A stretch of DNA of 64,000 nt, from positions 62,001-126,000 of the forward strand of contig ONDM01000004.1 of the NCBI GenBank assembly GCA_900316585.1, read 5' to 3'. The stretch is from an uncultured Prevotellaceae bacterium (GTDB taxonomy: Bacteria; Bacteroidota; Bacteroidia; Bacteroidales; Bacteroidaceae). The position numbers and the translations under genes are program-made. How positions within the stretch are numbered: position 1 is the stretch's first letter; the number at the start of each line of letters is the position of its first letter. This document shows, piece after piece, positions 42,665-51,296 of the stretch. Under the pieces are notes generated by a model, which did no database searches, was not told the DNA's origin, and saw nothing but the letters and a program-made list of their open reading frames with translations.

Positions 42665-45070
42665 ATGAAAAAGCCAATCTTTACCCTTTTACTGTTGTTG
42701 AGTGTCAATCCTTTAATGGCACAGAACGACAAAACCAATGGTCTTACGATATGGTTCGACCAGCCTACAACCATGCAAGGCATGCAGGTATGGAACACAA
42801 ACATGAGTAAGGATGTGGAATGGGAATCCCAGTCTCTCCCTATAGGTAATGGCTACATGGGTGGAAATATCCTAGGTTCTGTTGAGGCTGAACGAATTAC
42901 CTTCAATGAGAAAAGCCTTTGGAATGGCGGACCAAACACATCGTCTGGAGTTGATGCGTACTGGAACGTGAATAAGAACTCTGTAGGAGTATTAAAGGAA
43001 ATCCGTCAGGCCTTTTTGGATGGTGATGACAAGAAAGCAGAAGAATTGACCAAAAAGAACTTCAATGGCTTGGCTTCTTATGAGCCTTCGGAGGAGAATC
43101 CCCATCGTTTTGGAAATTTCACCACAGGTGGAGAGTTCTATATTGAGACGGGGCATAGTAAGGTGGGAATGAGTGATTATTGTCGTGCATTGAGTCTTGA
43201 CTCTGCACTGGCAGTAGTTAAATACAAGAAAGATGAGGTAAACTACCTTCGTCAGTACTTTGTTTCTTATCCTGATAGGGTGATGGTCATCCGGTATGTG
43301 GCTGACAAACCTGGAAAGCAGAATCTGGTCTTCAGCTATTGTCCAAATCCGATAGCGACAGGAAAGTTCACTAGAGATGGAAATGGTTGGGAATGGTATG
43401 GTTGTTTGAACAACAATCAGATGCAGTATTCGGTCCGGATGCAGGCTATAAACAAGGGTGGAGCCTTGAAGGTTGAGGATGACAAGATAAAGGTGGAAAA
43501 TGCCGATGAGGTGATGTTCCTTATTTCTGCTGCTACGGATTATCAAATGAATTTTGACCCGGATTTTTCTGATCCTCTTACTTATGTAGGGGAGAATCCT
43601 CAGAAGATTACTGCAGCTTACATGGAAAGTGCCAGAAAGAAAAGTTACAGTGAATTGTTCGACACTCATTATAAGGATTATTCCAAGCTGTTCAACAGGG
43701 TACAGTTACATTTGAATCCGGGGAGTAAGGTTAGTTCTCTTCCAACTGCTCAGCGTTTGGTGGCTTATCGTAATGGTACAGCCGATTATCAACTGGAGGA
43801 GCTTTATTACCAATATGGTCGCTACCTGCTGATTGCAAGCAGTCGTCAGGGATCTTTGCCAGCAAACCTTCAGGGCGTATGGCATAATAGCACAGACGGG
43901 CCTTGGCATATGGACTATCATAACAACATCAACATCCAGATGAACTATTGGCCGGCATTGAACACCAATTTGGCAGAGTGCATGCAGCCTTTAGTTGATT
44001 TCATCAGGACTCAGGTAAAGCCGGGTATGGTAACTGCAAAAAGCTATTTTGGAGCATGTGGATGGACTACTAGCATTTCATCCAATCCTTTCGGATTTAC
44101 ATCACCTTTGACCAGTGAGGACATGAGTTGGAACTTCAGTCCTGTGGCAGGTCCTTGGTTGGCAACTCACTTGTGGGAATACTATCAATATACCCAGGAT
44201 AAGGAGTGGCTGAAGAATACTGGATACGATTTGATTAAGGGTGCTGCACTATTTGCAGAGGATTATCTATGGAAACGCCCAGATGGAGTATATACTGCAG
44301 CACCTTCTACTTCTCCTGAACACGGACCAGTGGATCAAGGCTGTACTTTCTCTCATGCAGTTATCCGTGAGATTCTGCTGGATGCCATCGATGCCAGCAA
44401 GGTGCTGGGAGTGGACCGTAAGCTGCGTAAAGAGTGGGAAGATGTGTTAGCTCACATTGCTCCATACAAGATAGGAAGATATGGACAGCTGATGGAATGG
44501 AGCAAGGATATTGACAATCCTGAAGATCATCACCGTCATGTGAATCATTTGTTTGGCTTACATCCAGGGCATACTCTGTCACCTGTTACTACACCTGAGT
44601 TGACGAAAGCTGCTCGTGTCGTTCTAGAACATAGAGGAGATGGTGCTACGGGTTGGAGCATGGGATGGAAACTGAACCAGTGGGCACGCCTGCATGATGG
44701 AAACCATGCATACACACTGTATGGGAATCTTCTCAAAAACGGGACATTAGACAATCTATGGGATACACATCCACCTTTCCAGATTGATGGAAACTTTGGT
44801 GGTACTGCGGGTATTACGGAAATGTTCCTGCAAAGCCATATGGGTTTCTTGCATCTGCTTCCGGCTTTACCTGATGCGTGGAAAAGCGGAAGTATAAGCG
44901 GTCTGTGTGCAAAAGGTGGATTTGAAGTAGATTTGCAGTGGGAGAATGGTGAACTTAAAAAATGTGTAGTGAAATCCAATGCAGGTCAGCCACTTGAAAT
45001 CCGTTATAAGAATCAGATTTTGACAAAACAAAAAACTATAAAAGGGGAAACTTATACCTTTACTTTATGA
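42665..45070 (+). CDS. GH95 alpha-L-fucosidase
   Basis: 801 residues with a signal peptide (MKKPIFTLLLLLSVNPLMAQ). The GH95 beta-sandwich domain is at about 30-290 (SLPIGNGYMGGNILGSVEAERITFNEKSLWNGGP) and the (alpha/alpha)6 barrel at about 320-700. Family active-site regions are intact: DYHNNINIQMNYWPAL with the paired Asn residues, STSPEHGPVD with the acid Glu, and QIDGNFGGTAGITEM with Asp. Members hydrolyse terminal alpha-1,2-L-fucose, as on host mucins and milk oligosaccharides; some act on alpha-L-galactose. Its divergent partner is fucI-fucP, so the released fucose would be imported and isomerised. It overlaps the next gene by 4 bp. Confidence 0.94.
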   Translation: MKKPIFTLLLLLSVNPLMAQNDKTNGLTIWFDQPTTMQGMQVWNTNMSKDVEWESQSLPIGNGYMGGNILGSVEAERITFNEKSLWNGGPNTSSGVDAYWNVNKNSVGVLKEIRQAFLDGDDKKAEELTKKNFNGLASYEPSEENPHRFGNFTTGGEFYIETGHSKVGMSDYCRALSLDSALAVVKYKKDEVNYLRQYFVSYPDRVMVIRYVADKPGKQNLVFSYCPNPIATGKFTRDGNGWEWYGCLNNNQMQYSVRMQAINKGGALKVEDDKIKVENADEVMFLISAATDYQMNFDPDFSDPLTYVGENPQKITAAYMESARKKSYSELFDTHYKDYSKLFNRVQLHLNPGSKVSSLPTAQRLVAYRNGTADYQLEELYYQYGRYLLIASSRQGSLPANLQGVWHNSTDGPWHMDYHNNINIQMNYWPALNTNLAECMQPLVDFIRTQVKPGMVTAKSYFGACGWTTSISSNPFGFTSPLTSEDMSWNFSPVAGPWLATHLWEYYQYTQDKEWLKNTGYDLIKGAALFAEDYLWKRPDGVYTAAPSTSPEHGPVDQGCTFSHAVIREILLDAIDASKVLGVDRKLRKEWEDVLAHIAPYKIGRYGQLMEWSKDIDNPEDHHRHVNHLFGLHPGHTLSPVTTPELTKAARVVLEHRGDGATGWSMGWKLNQWARLHDGNHAYTLYGNLLKNGTLDNLWDTHPPFQIDGNFGGTAGITEMFLQSHMGFLHLLPALPDAWKSGSISGLCAKGGFEVDLQWENGELKKCVVKSNAGQPLEIRYKNQILTKQKTIKGETYTFTL

Positions 45071-46032
45071 TAAGAATAGGATTAGTAGGTACAGGAAAAA
45101 TAGCACGTGAGGCATTGGAGATGTTCGGTAAACATTTTCAGGGACAGATAGAAGTAGTTTCTGTTTATTCACGTTTCCGTACTGTGGAGAAAGCCAAGAA
45201 ATTGGCAGTGGAGTTTAACATTCCTCAAGTGTTCACCATCTATGATGAGATGATGAACCAGCAGAATATAGACTTTGTCTATGTGGCCAATACCAATAAT
45301 GTGCATTATGAGTATGCCCGTATGGCATTGGAGGCAGGACACAATGTTATTGTAGAAAAGCCCATTTGTCCTACCATGCAGGAAACTCAGGATTTAGTCC
45401 AGTTGGCACTTCGTTACCATTTGTATCTGTTTGAAGCTGTCAGTTTCCTTCATATGCCAAATATGAAAAAAGTGGGAGAGTTGCTTACTGAGTTGGGAAA
45501 GGTTCGTATAGTGGAATGCAACTATTCACAGTATTCCAGCAGGTATGACCGTTACTTGCAACACGACATAGCTCCTGTTTTCGACCCACGTCTGGATGGA
45601 GGAGCCTTGTTGGACATAAATATCTACAATGTGAATTTTGCCGTAGGGCTTTTCGGTATGCCTGTGGGTGCTCAATACTACCCGAATAAGGGTTACAATG
45701 GTGTGGATACGTCTGGTGTCCTTGTTATGCGTTACCCTACTTTTGTGGCTATCTGTACTGGTGCCAAGGACAGTGCTGGTCCGTCATTCTGCACTATTCA
45801 GGGAGAGAAAGGATGGTTGCAGGTAGTTGGTGCTCCTAATGAGATGCGTGAGATTAGAATCTGTGTGGATGGAGTGACCAGAACTTATTCCTTAAATCTT
45901 TACAAGCATCGTATGGTGCACGAGTTTGAGGATTTCATTGAGATTTTTGAGGAACAGAATTTCGAAAAGATGAGTTTGTTCTTGGACATTTCCTTGAACG
46001 TGATGAAAACCATTAACATGACTAAAATATAA
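45067..46032 (+). CDS. Gfo/Idh/MocA family NAD(P)-dependent oxidoreductase
   Basis: 321 residues. The Rossmann N-terminus has MIRIGLVGTGKIA, and the family's EKP motif is VIVEKPICPTMQE. The C-terminal alpha/beta domain carries FDPRLDGGALLDINIYNVNFAVGLFG with the expected catalytic-site Asp/Asn region. These enzymes oxidise sugars or related polyols. ATGA coupling with the GH95 fucosidase suggests it acts on a sugar from the same glycan, perhaps an alternative fucose oxidation step, but this is inference. There is no signal peptide, so it is cytoplasmic. Confidence 0.88.
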   Translation: MIRIGLVGTGKIAREALEMFGKHFQGQIEVVSVYSRFRTVEKAKKLAVEFNIPQVFTIYDEMMNQQNIDFVYVANTNNVHYEYARMALEAGHNVIVEKPICPTMQETQDLVQLALRYHLYLFEAVSFLHMPNMKKVGELLTELGKVRIVECNYSQYSSRYDRYLQHDIAPVFDPRLDGGALLDINIYNVNFAVGLFGMPVGAQYYPNKGYNGVDTSGVLVMRYPTFVAICTGAKDSAGPSFCTIQGEKGWLQVVGAPNEMREIRICVDGVTRTYSLNLYKHRMVHEFEDFIEIFEEQNFEKMSLFLDISLNVMKTINMTKI

Positions 46033-46061
46033 AAAAGGGAGGCAAAAGCCTCCCTTTTTTT
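46031..46061. terminator. bidirectional terminator between oxidoreductase and GH97 genes
   Basis: AAAAAAGGGAGGC (46031-46043) pairs with GCCTCCCTTTTTT (46048-46060) around a short AAAA loop. Confidence 0.8.
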
Positions 46062-48039
46062 ATTTCTTTGTTGCTTTGATAAGGAATCCACCTCCTGGCT
46101 GCATGAGAATTTCTGCTGCAGGTTTATCAAAGACGTGTTTGTAGTCTGTACCTCTCCGGTCAGCATTGACACCATCAATGAAGTATTCAAAATTGTAGTT
46201 GTTCAAATCTCCTAGGAAACTCAAATCCACATTCACGGTACGTGCATCCCAGTTTGTCATACCAGCAATGTACCAGTCTTTTCCACTACGACGAGCAGTG
46301 ATGATGTATTTTGCAACTTCACCATCCAGTGTCTTTGTCTCTTCCCATGTGGTTGGGATAGCTGCCAGGAATCGAGTATAAACCGGTTCCTTCTCATAGT
46401 TGGTTGGCGCATCACAAAGCATGTTCAGAGGGCTCTCAAAGATAATATACTCTGCCAACTGACGGCAACGGGTACCCTGACTCATAGGTTCGCTGTTGGC
46501 TGAACGGAAATTGAATTTGTTTGCATTGTGCATGGCTCCTTGGGTGTAGTCCATAGGACCAGCAACTAAGCGGATGAATGGAAGAGTGACATCATAGGTA
46601 ACCTGATCACAGTTCCCGTTCCACTTCATCTGTTCCAGTCCATATACTCCTTCGTAATTGATGACATTTGGCCAGGTTCTGTTCAAACCGCTTGGCTTGA
46701 AAGCTCCATGGAAATCAATCATCAGTTTATACTTTGCTGCAGTTTCTGCCATCCGATTGTAGAAGTCTATGACAATCTGGTCATCCCGGTCCATGAAATC
46801 CACCTTGAAGCCTTTGACGCCCATTTCGCTATAGTGCTTGCAAAGCCTTTCCATATCTTTGTCCATCGCTTTGTAACCACCCCAGAGGATAATTCCCACA
46901 TTTTTCTTTTTTCCATATTCAACGATGCGTTTCAGGTCTATTTCAGGAACTACTTGCATCATATCAGCTTTTAGATTGACAGCCCATCCTTCATCCAGGA
47001 TTACGTATTCAATGCCGAATTTAGAAGCAAAGTCAATGTAGTACTCATAGGTTTCATTGTTGATACCTGCACGGAAATCCACACCTTCTATGTTCCAGTC
47101 GTTCCACCAGTCCCAAGCCACCTTGCCAGGTTTAATCCAAGAGGTGTCCTCCAGCTTGCATTCGTCTGCCAGACAGAAGACAATGTCATTATCAGTCATG
47201 TCCTTATCTTGTGTGGAAAGGGCAATGGCACGCCAAGGCATGCTGCGGGTTGCCTGTATTTTAGCGATGTAGTCGTGACGGTCTTTTACTACCATCTGCA
47301 ACATGTTGTGACCACCTTGTTCCATGGTTTTAGGTACGGGAGCAAAGATGCCTTTGAGGCTTTTCTCATGCTTGAAATTCTCCAAGAACATACCTGGGTA
47401 AGAGAACTGGTTCACCTCTGTGATGACAGCCTTTATATTTTGTGGAAGCTCTATCATGACAGGAAGGAACATGATGGAGTCCTTGGTCATTTCTGTGAGG
47501 GTAGTATGGTTATACTGGTTCTCAAAAGAATTGCAGAATTGCCTCTCCACGGGTCCACTTGCATTAGTGAAGGCATAGTAAGCAGGGTGATCTTCATCGA
47601 AGTTGAACTGAGCCGTTTCGTTTTTTACCGTTACTTCTCCTTTACCCAATGCTAGATTAAAACGGTAGGCAAAGCCATTATTATAGGCACGGAAATCTAC
47701 ACTGTATCCACCCTTGAAATTTAGAGTGAGCTGGTTGTAGTGATTACGGACTTTGCTCTTGCGGTATGCCACTGCGTCAATGGTTTCATCTGCACTTTTG
47801 CGAAGTTGCTTGGCTACTTTTGGATTCTGACCCAAGACTCTGCCATCTTCTAGTGTCATGGCTATCTCAGAAGGAGCTATAGCCTGGACTCCATGGAAAA
47901 CCACGTCATAGGTTATCTTTCCATCGGTTTTGATTGTAGCTTTAAGTTGTCCGTCAGGTGAAGTGAGGACAATGTCCTTTGCCATGACACCAGTCATACA
48001 CAAAAGGAAACAGAAGAACAGAAATAATCGTGTTTTCAT
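46060..48039 (-). CDS. GH97 family glycoside hydrolase
   Basis: 659 residues with a signal peptide (MKTRLFLFFCFLLCMTGVMA). The N-terminal beta-super-sandwich (about 22-280) and catalytic barrel (about 285-560) follow GH97 order; WDWWNDWNIEGVDFRAGINNETYEYYIDFASKFGIEYVILDEGW is typical. The motif VKGFKVDFMDRDDQ carries an Asp in the position of the nucleophile of retaining members (alpha-galactosidase type), whereas inverting SusB-like alpha-glucosidases use Glu bases. I therefore lean to a retaining enzyme, without certainty. It is monocistronic and converges with the GH95-oxidoreductase operon. Confidence 0.9.
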   Translation of the reverse strand: MKTRLFLFFCFLLCMTGVMAKDIVLTSPDGQLKATIKTDGKITYDVVFHGVQAIAPSEIAMTLEDGRVLGQNPKVAKQLRKSADETIDAVAYRKSKVRNHYNQLTLNFKGGYSVDFRAYNNGFAYRFNLALGKGEVTVKNETAQFNFDEDHPAYYAFTNASGPVERQFCNSFENQYNHTTLTEMTKDSIMFLPVMIELPQNIKAVITEVNQFSYPGMFLENFKHEKSLKGIFAPVPKTMEQGGHNMLQMVVKDRHDYIAKIQATRSMPWRAIALSTQDKDMTDNDIVFCLADECKLEDTSWIKPGKVAWDWWNDWNIEGVDFRAGINNETYEYYIDFASKFGIEYVILDEGWAVNLKADMMQVVPEIDLKRIVEYGKKKNVGIILWGGYKAMDKDMERLCKHYSEMGVKGFKVDFMDRDDQIVIDFYNRMAETAAKYKLMIDFHGAFKPSGLNRTWPNVINYEGVYGLEQMKWNGNCDQVTYDVTLPFIRLVAGPMDYTQGAMHNANKFNFRSANSEPMSQGTRCRQLAEYIIFESPLNMLCDAPTNYEKEPVYTRFLAAIPTTWEETKTLDGEVAKYIITARRSGKDWYIAGMTNWDARTVNVDLSFLGDLNNYNFEYFIDGVNADRRGTDYKHVFDKPAAEILMQPGGGFLIKATKK

Positions 48040-48071
48040 ATTTATATATTTAAGTTTTTCAAACGTGTGTT

Positions 48072-48079
48072 CAAAAGTA
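48072..48079 (-). promoter_or_regulatory. -7 promoter element of the GH97 gene
   Basis: Minus-strand TACTTTTG, 33 bp upstream of the ATG at 48039. Confidence 0.5.
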
Positions 48080-48110
48080 GTGAAAGTTTAGGGATTATCC
48101 AAATTTACCC

Positions 48111-48150
48111 TCTAAAAACAAAAACAGGAGGATTTCCAAATCCTCCTGTT
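48111..48150 (-). terminator. terminator of typA
   Basis: AACAGGAGGATTT (48123-48135) pairs perfectly with AAATCCTCCTGTT (48138-48150); on the minus strand a T-rich tract follows. Confidence 0.75.
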
Positions 48151-48155
48151 CTGTT

Positions 48156-49955
48156 TTATTCACGATTTGCACGTTTACGCTCCAGATGATCCAAGATTAT
48201 TTTACGCATACGCATGCTTTTTGGGGTGACTTCCACCAGCTCGTCTTCCTTGATGTATTCCAGTGCTTCTTCCAAGGAGAAGATTACTGGAGGAATGATT
48301 CGTGCCTTATCGTCAGAGCCACTTGCACGCATGTTGGTCAACTGCTTGCTCTTGGTAACATTGATAACCAAGTCGTTCTCATGAACGTGCTCGCCTACGA
48401 CTTGCCCTGCGTAAACCTCATCTTGTGGATAGATAAAGAACTTACCACGGTCTTGCAGGTGGTCGATGGCATAGGCAAAAGCGGTACCGCCTTCCAAAGC
48501 GATCATGGAACCGTTTGTACGGCGGTCAATCGGGCCTTTGTAAGGTTGGTATTCCTTATAGCGGTGTGCCATGATAGCCTCACCTGCCGATGCTGTCAGT
48601 ACATTGGTACGGAGACCGATGATGCCTCGGGAAGGTATGTTGAACTCTATGTTGACACGGTCACCTGTTGTTTCCATGGAAGTCAACTCTCCCTTTCGAC
48701 GGGTTACCATGTCAATCATCTTGCTGCTGTATTCTTCGGGAACGCTGATGGTCAGCTCTTCGATAGGCTCGCATCGAACTCCATCAATAGTCTTGAAGAT
48801 AACCTGTGGCTGACCTACTTGCAGCTCATAGCCTTCACGGCGCATGGTCTCAATCAGTACAGAAAGGTGAAGAACTCCACGTCCGGAAACTACCCAGTGG
48901 CTGTCCTGGTCGCCCTTTGCCACGCGCAAAGCCAGATTCTTGTCCAACTCTCTCTCTAGACGCTCCTGGATATGACGGCTAGTTACGAACTTACCTTCAC
49001 GACCGAAGAAAGGAGAGTCATTGATGCAGAACATCATGCTCATGGTTGGCTCATCTATAGCGATAGGTGGCAGAGGCTCTGGATTCTCAAAGTCGCAGAT
49101 TGTATCGCCAATCTCAAACTTGTCCAGTCCCATAATGGCACAGATGTCACCAGAGGAAACCTCTTGCGTACGTTGACGGCCTAGACCTTCGAAAGTGTAT
49201 AGTTCCTTCACCTTCATCTTGTCCATGCTTCCGTCACGGTGTGCCAAAGTGATGTTCATTCCTTCCTTGATAGTGCCCCGATGAACACGTCCCACAGCAA
49301 TACGTCCTGTATAGCTGGAATAGTCCAGGGATGTGATAAGCATCTGAGGAGTACCTTCCAAATGGGTTGGGGCAGGGATATGCTCAATGATGGCATCAAG
49401 AAGCGGGTAGATGTTGTCCGTAGGAGTCTTCCAGTCCTCTGCCATCCAATTGTTCTTTGCAGAACCGTAGATGACTGGGAAATCCAGCTGCTCCTCAGTG
49501 GCATCAAGTGCAAACATCAGGTCGAATACCATTTCATAGACTTCTTCCGGGCGACAGTTTGGTTTGTCCACCTTGTTCACCACCACGATAGGTTTCAGAC
49601 CTATCTGAAGGGCTTTCTGAAGCACGAAACGAGTCTGTGGCATTGGGCCTTCAAATGCATCGACAAGCAGCAGACAGCCGTCGGCCATGTTCAGCACACG
49701 CTCCACCTCTCCACCGAAGTCGGAGTGCCCCGGAGTGTCAATGATATTAATTTTTACACCTTTATAATTAATGGAGACGTTCTTGGAGAGGATGGTTATA
49801 CCACGCTCACGCTCCAAATCGTTGTTATCCAGCACTAGTTCACCGTTGGTCTTGTCGTCACGGAACAAATGTCCAGCCAGCATCATCTTGTCTACCAGGG
49901 TAGTTTTTCCGTGGTCAACGTGAGCTATAATAGCAATGTTTCTAATATCTTGCAT
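48156..49955 (-). CDS. typA: ribosome-associated translational GTPase TypA/BipA
   Basis: 599 residues, the usual length. GTPase motifs are G1 [10 protein letters not shown]3 [16 protein letters not shown] and G4 NKVDKP. The following beta-barrel ([25 protein letters not shown]), two alpha/beta domains and the TypA-specific C-terminal domain ([34 protein letters not shown]) are complete. TypA supports 50S subunit assembly and growth under stress such as low temperature. Monocistronic, divergent from rpsO. Confidence 0.97.
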   Translation of the reverse strand: MQDIRNIAIIAHVDHGKTTLVDKMMLAGHLFRDDKTNGELVLDNNDLERERGITILSKNVSINYKGVKINIIDTPGHSDFGGEVERVLNMADGCLLLVDAFEGPMPQTRFVLQKALQIGLKPIVVVNKVDKPNCRPEEVYEMVFDLMFALDATEEQLDFPVIYGSAKNNWMAEDWKTPTDNIYPLLDAIIEHIPAPTHLEGTPQMLITSLDYSSYTGRIAVGRVHRGTIKEGMNITLAHRDGSMDKMKVKELYTFEGLGRQRTQEVSSGDICAIMGLDKFEIGDTICDFENPEPLPPIAIDEPTMSMMFCINDSPFFGREGKFVTSRHIQERLERELDKNLALRVAKGDQDSHWVVSGRGVLHLSVLIETMRREGYELQVGQPQVIFKTIDGVRCEPIEELTISVPEEYSSKMIDMVTRRKGELTSMETTGDRVNIEFNIPSRGIIGLRTNVLTASAGEAIMAHRYKEYQPYKGPIDRRTNGSMIALEGGTAFAYAIDHLQDRGKFFIYPQDEVYAGQVVGEHVHENDLVINVTKSKQLTNMRASGSDDKARIIPPVIFSLEEALEYIKEDELVEVTPKSMRMRKIILDHLERKRANRE

Positions 49956-49978
49956 GTTAATACCTATTATTTGGGGTG

Positions 49979-49986
49979 CAAAGTTA
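49979..49986 (-). promoter_or_regulatory. -7 promoter element of typA
   Basis: Minus-strand TAACTTTG, 24 bp upstream of the ATG at 49955. Confidence 0.5.
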
Positions 49987-50061
49987 CAATAAAAACTACA
50001 AAAATCACCTATTCATTAATTTTTTCTTTGGATAAAATACTTGATAATCAAAAATTATCCC

Positions 50062-50069
50062 TATCTTTG
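50062..50069 (+). promoter_or_regulatory. -7 promoter element of rpsO
   Basis: TATCTTTG matches TAnnTTTG, with a weak -33 (CTTG ending at 50043) 18 bp upstream. It predicts a leader of about 85 nt. Confidence 0.6.
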
Positions 50070-50075
50070 CACCCG

Positions 50076-50161
50076 CATTTCGAGGTAGTGTCTGTGATTC
50101 GCTGCAAACCTTCACGGATGGCCACCGCGGAAACAAGTTTAACAATTTAAATTTTCAAATT
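50076..50161 (+). promoter_or_regulatory. structured rpsO leader, possible S15 autoregulatory element
   Basis: Within the leader, TCTGTGA pairs with TCACGGA through seven pairs with one G-T, and flanking GGT and ACC can extend the helix with G-T wobbles. S15 is known to repress its own mRNA through leader structures that differ among phyla. Whether this one binds S15 is unknown. Confidence 0.3.
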
Positions 50162-50437
50162 ATGTATTTAGACGCAGCAAAAAAGCAGGAAATTTTCAGT
50201 CAGTACAGTTTTGCACAGAATGCTACTGATACTGGTTCTGCAGAGGCACAGATTGCCCTCTTCTCTTATCGTATCAACCATTTGACTGAGCACTTGAAGG
50301 TTAACCGTAAGGATTTCGTTACTGAGCGTGCATTGACTATGCTCGTAGGTAAGCGCCGTTCTTTGCTTAACTATCTGAAGCGTAAGGACATTAACCGCTA
50401 TCGTGCTATTGTTAAGGCTCTTGGTTTGCGTAAGTAA
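50162..50437 (+). CDS. rpsO: 30S ribosomal protein S15
   Basis: 91 residues. The S15 signature is present: FSQYSFAQNATDTGSAEAQIALFSYRINHLTEHLKVNRKDFVTERALTMLVGKRRSLLNYLKRKDINRYRAIVKALGLRK, with conserved DTGS..VQIAL-type and H-L..H-K-x-D regions near the 16S rRNA contact site. S15 is a primary binder of the 16S central domain. It is monocistronic with its own promoter, a leader of about 85 nt and a terminator. Confidence 0.97.
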   Translation: MYLDAAKKQEIFSQYSFAQNATDTGSAEAQIALFSYRINHLTEHLKVNRKDFVTERALTMLVGKRRSLLNYLKRKDINRYRAIVKALGLRK

Positions 50438-50472
50438 TCCCAGTTCCTGTTTCAAGTACAAAAAGAAAATTC

Positions 50473-50521
50473 CAGAGGGCTTGTTGAACGAAAAAGTTTG
50501 ACAAGCCCTCTTCCTTTTTTC
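50473..50521 (+). terminator. terminator of rpsO
   Basis: AGAGGGCTTGT (50474-50484) pairs with ACAAGCCCTCT (50501-50511), followed by CCTTTTTTC. Confidence 0.75.
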
Positions 50522-50522
50522 T

Positions 50523-50626
50523 CACTTCAAAGAAGCAGATGGAAGGAGAAATTTTTTTCTCTAGAAGGGGAAAAATTTTTCTCCAGAAGGAGAGAAAAAT
50601 ATTGCTCCCGAATGCTCTTTGAAGTG
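50523..50626. repeat. MITE-like inverted repeat enclosing palindromic units
   Basis: CACTTCAAAGA at 50523-50533 and TCTTTGAAGTG at 50616-50626 are perfect 11-bp inverted copies. Between them lie three tandem palindromic units. No coding frame or transposase is present. The structure resembles a small non-autonomous element or a multi-branched RNA. Confidence 0.5.
50542..50608. repeat. three tandem ~22-bp palindromic repeats
   Basis: Units at 50542-50563, 50564-50585 and 50586-50608 each begin GAAGG and run purine-A-T-pyrimidine, so each can fold on itself (for example GGAGAAA with TTTCTC). The third unit is 23 bp and more diverged. A related single unit precedes the repeat copy at 58.9 kb. 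Confidence 0.65.
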
Positions 50627-50664
50627 GAAAAAGAAAAGGGGTGAGAAAATCTTTACAAAATCCT
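50610..50664. repeat. 55-bp repeat, copy A
   Basis: Aligned without gaps to 58913-58967, 48 of 55 positions match by eye. The core GGGGTGAG..AAATCTTTACAA.ATCCT is shared. This copy lacks the closing CACCCC arm, so it does not form the terminator hairpin found in copy B. Confidence 0.65.
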
Positions 50665-50760
50665 TAGTTAATAGGAGCAAATGCTATGGCTTCACAAATA
50701 CATAGTACCAAAAATGCTGCTAAACCTCGTAAACCATTCAGAATATCATAATGGTTCCTA
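50664..50760 (-). pseudogene. relic of an acyltransferase-3 gene (N-terminal fragment)
   Basis: The minus strand from 50760 translates to about 30 residues, HYDILNGLRGLAAFLVLC then ICEAIAFAPIN, then TAA at 50664-50666. This matches residues 10-40 of the intact acyltransferase at 33890-35005 (HYLILDGLRGVAALVVLFYHIFEAIAFAPIN), with two residues lost in the region of the catalytic His. No ATG is in frame upstream and nothing of the remaining 330 residues was found, so it is a decayed or truncated copy. The fragment ends where repeat copy A begins. Confidence 0.7.
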
Positions 50761-51078
50761 TATATAATAAGGTATAAAATGCTTATCGTGATTGCGTTTT
50801 ACTTTTGAATTGCAATTATAAGTGTTTATGCTTAATCTAAGTACAGTTAATCATACTTTTACCTATTATTGAATGAATTCGTTAATAATTGTTTAGGAAA
50901 GTCTGTAAAAAGCATATCTGACAATTAATAAATCTAGTTATATTCAAAATTGAGAAATTGTTACTAAAAAACCCATAAAAATGCCAGTTTATTACTGTTT
51001 GCGACTTCATTTCTAACAAATTTTCTATTTTTAGGCAAATTTGTTGAGAATATTGTACTAGAGTTTGAAAAGAATTCT
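50761..51078. other. AT-rich gene-less stretch
   Basis: About 320 bp with no credible coding frame on either strand and no strong hairpin seen. It separates the acyltransferase relic from the SusC promoter and may hold regulator binding sites that I cannot recognise. Confidence 0.5.
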
Positions 51079-51086
51079 TAACTTTG
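51079..51086 (+). promoter_or_regulatory. -7 promoter element of the SusC/SusD operon
   Basis: TAACTTTG matches TAnnTTTG. No -33 TTTG at normal spacing was found. The predicted leader to ATG 51297 is about 200 nt. Confidence 0.5.
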
Positions 51087-51139
51087 CCCCCAGAGAGAGT
51101 GAAATAATTTAACTGTTATAGTATAAGAGAGGTATTTTT

Positions 51140-51244
51140 TAGCGGGTTTATATTGGTATAAGTAGAGTTCAGTACCCGCTATAATTCCTTTTTATTATAT
51201 AAATAAGTATTGCCTGATTTGAATGTCAGTAGGTTCTTCAGGCA
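51140..51244 (+). promoter_or_regulatory. two-hairpin leader of the SusC gene, possible attenuator
   Basis: TAGCGGGT (51140-51147) pairs with ACCCGCTA (51174-51181), and a T-rich tract (CCTTTTTATT) follows, as in a terminator. A second hairpin, TGCCTGA (51211-51217) with TCAGGCA (51238-51244), is followed by TTTT. Both lie between the promoter and ATG 51297. Confidence 0.45.
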
Positions 51245-51296
51245 TTTTCACTGGAAATAAGAGAGTAAATATAGTATTAATTAAGACGAGAGATTT

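Noticed and set aside
50542..50608. CRISPR array
   Set aside because: Three adjoining 22-bp units have no spacers between them and no cas genes are near; they are tandem repeats.
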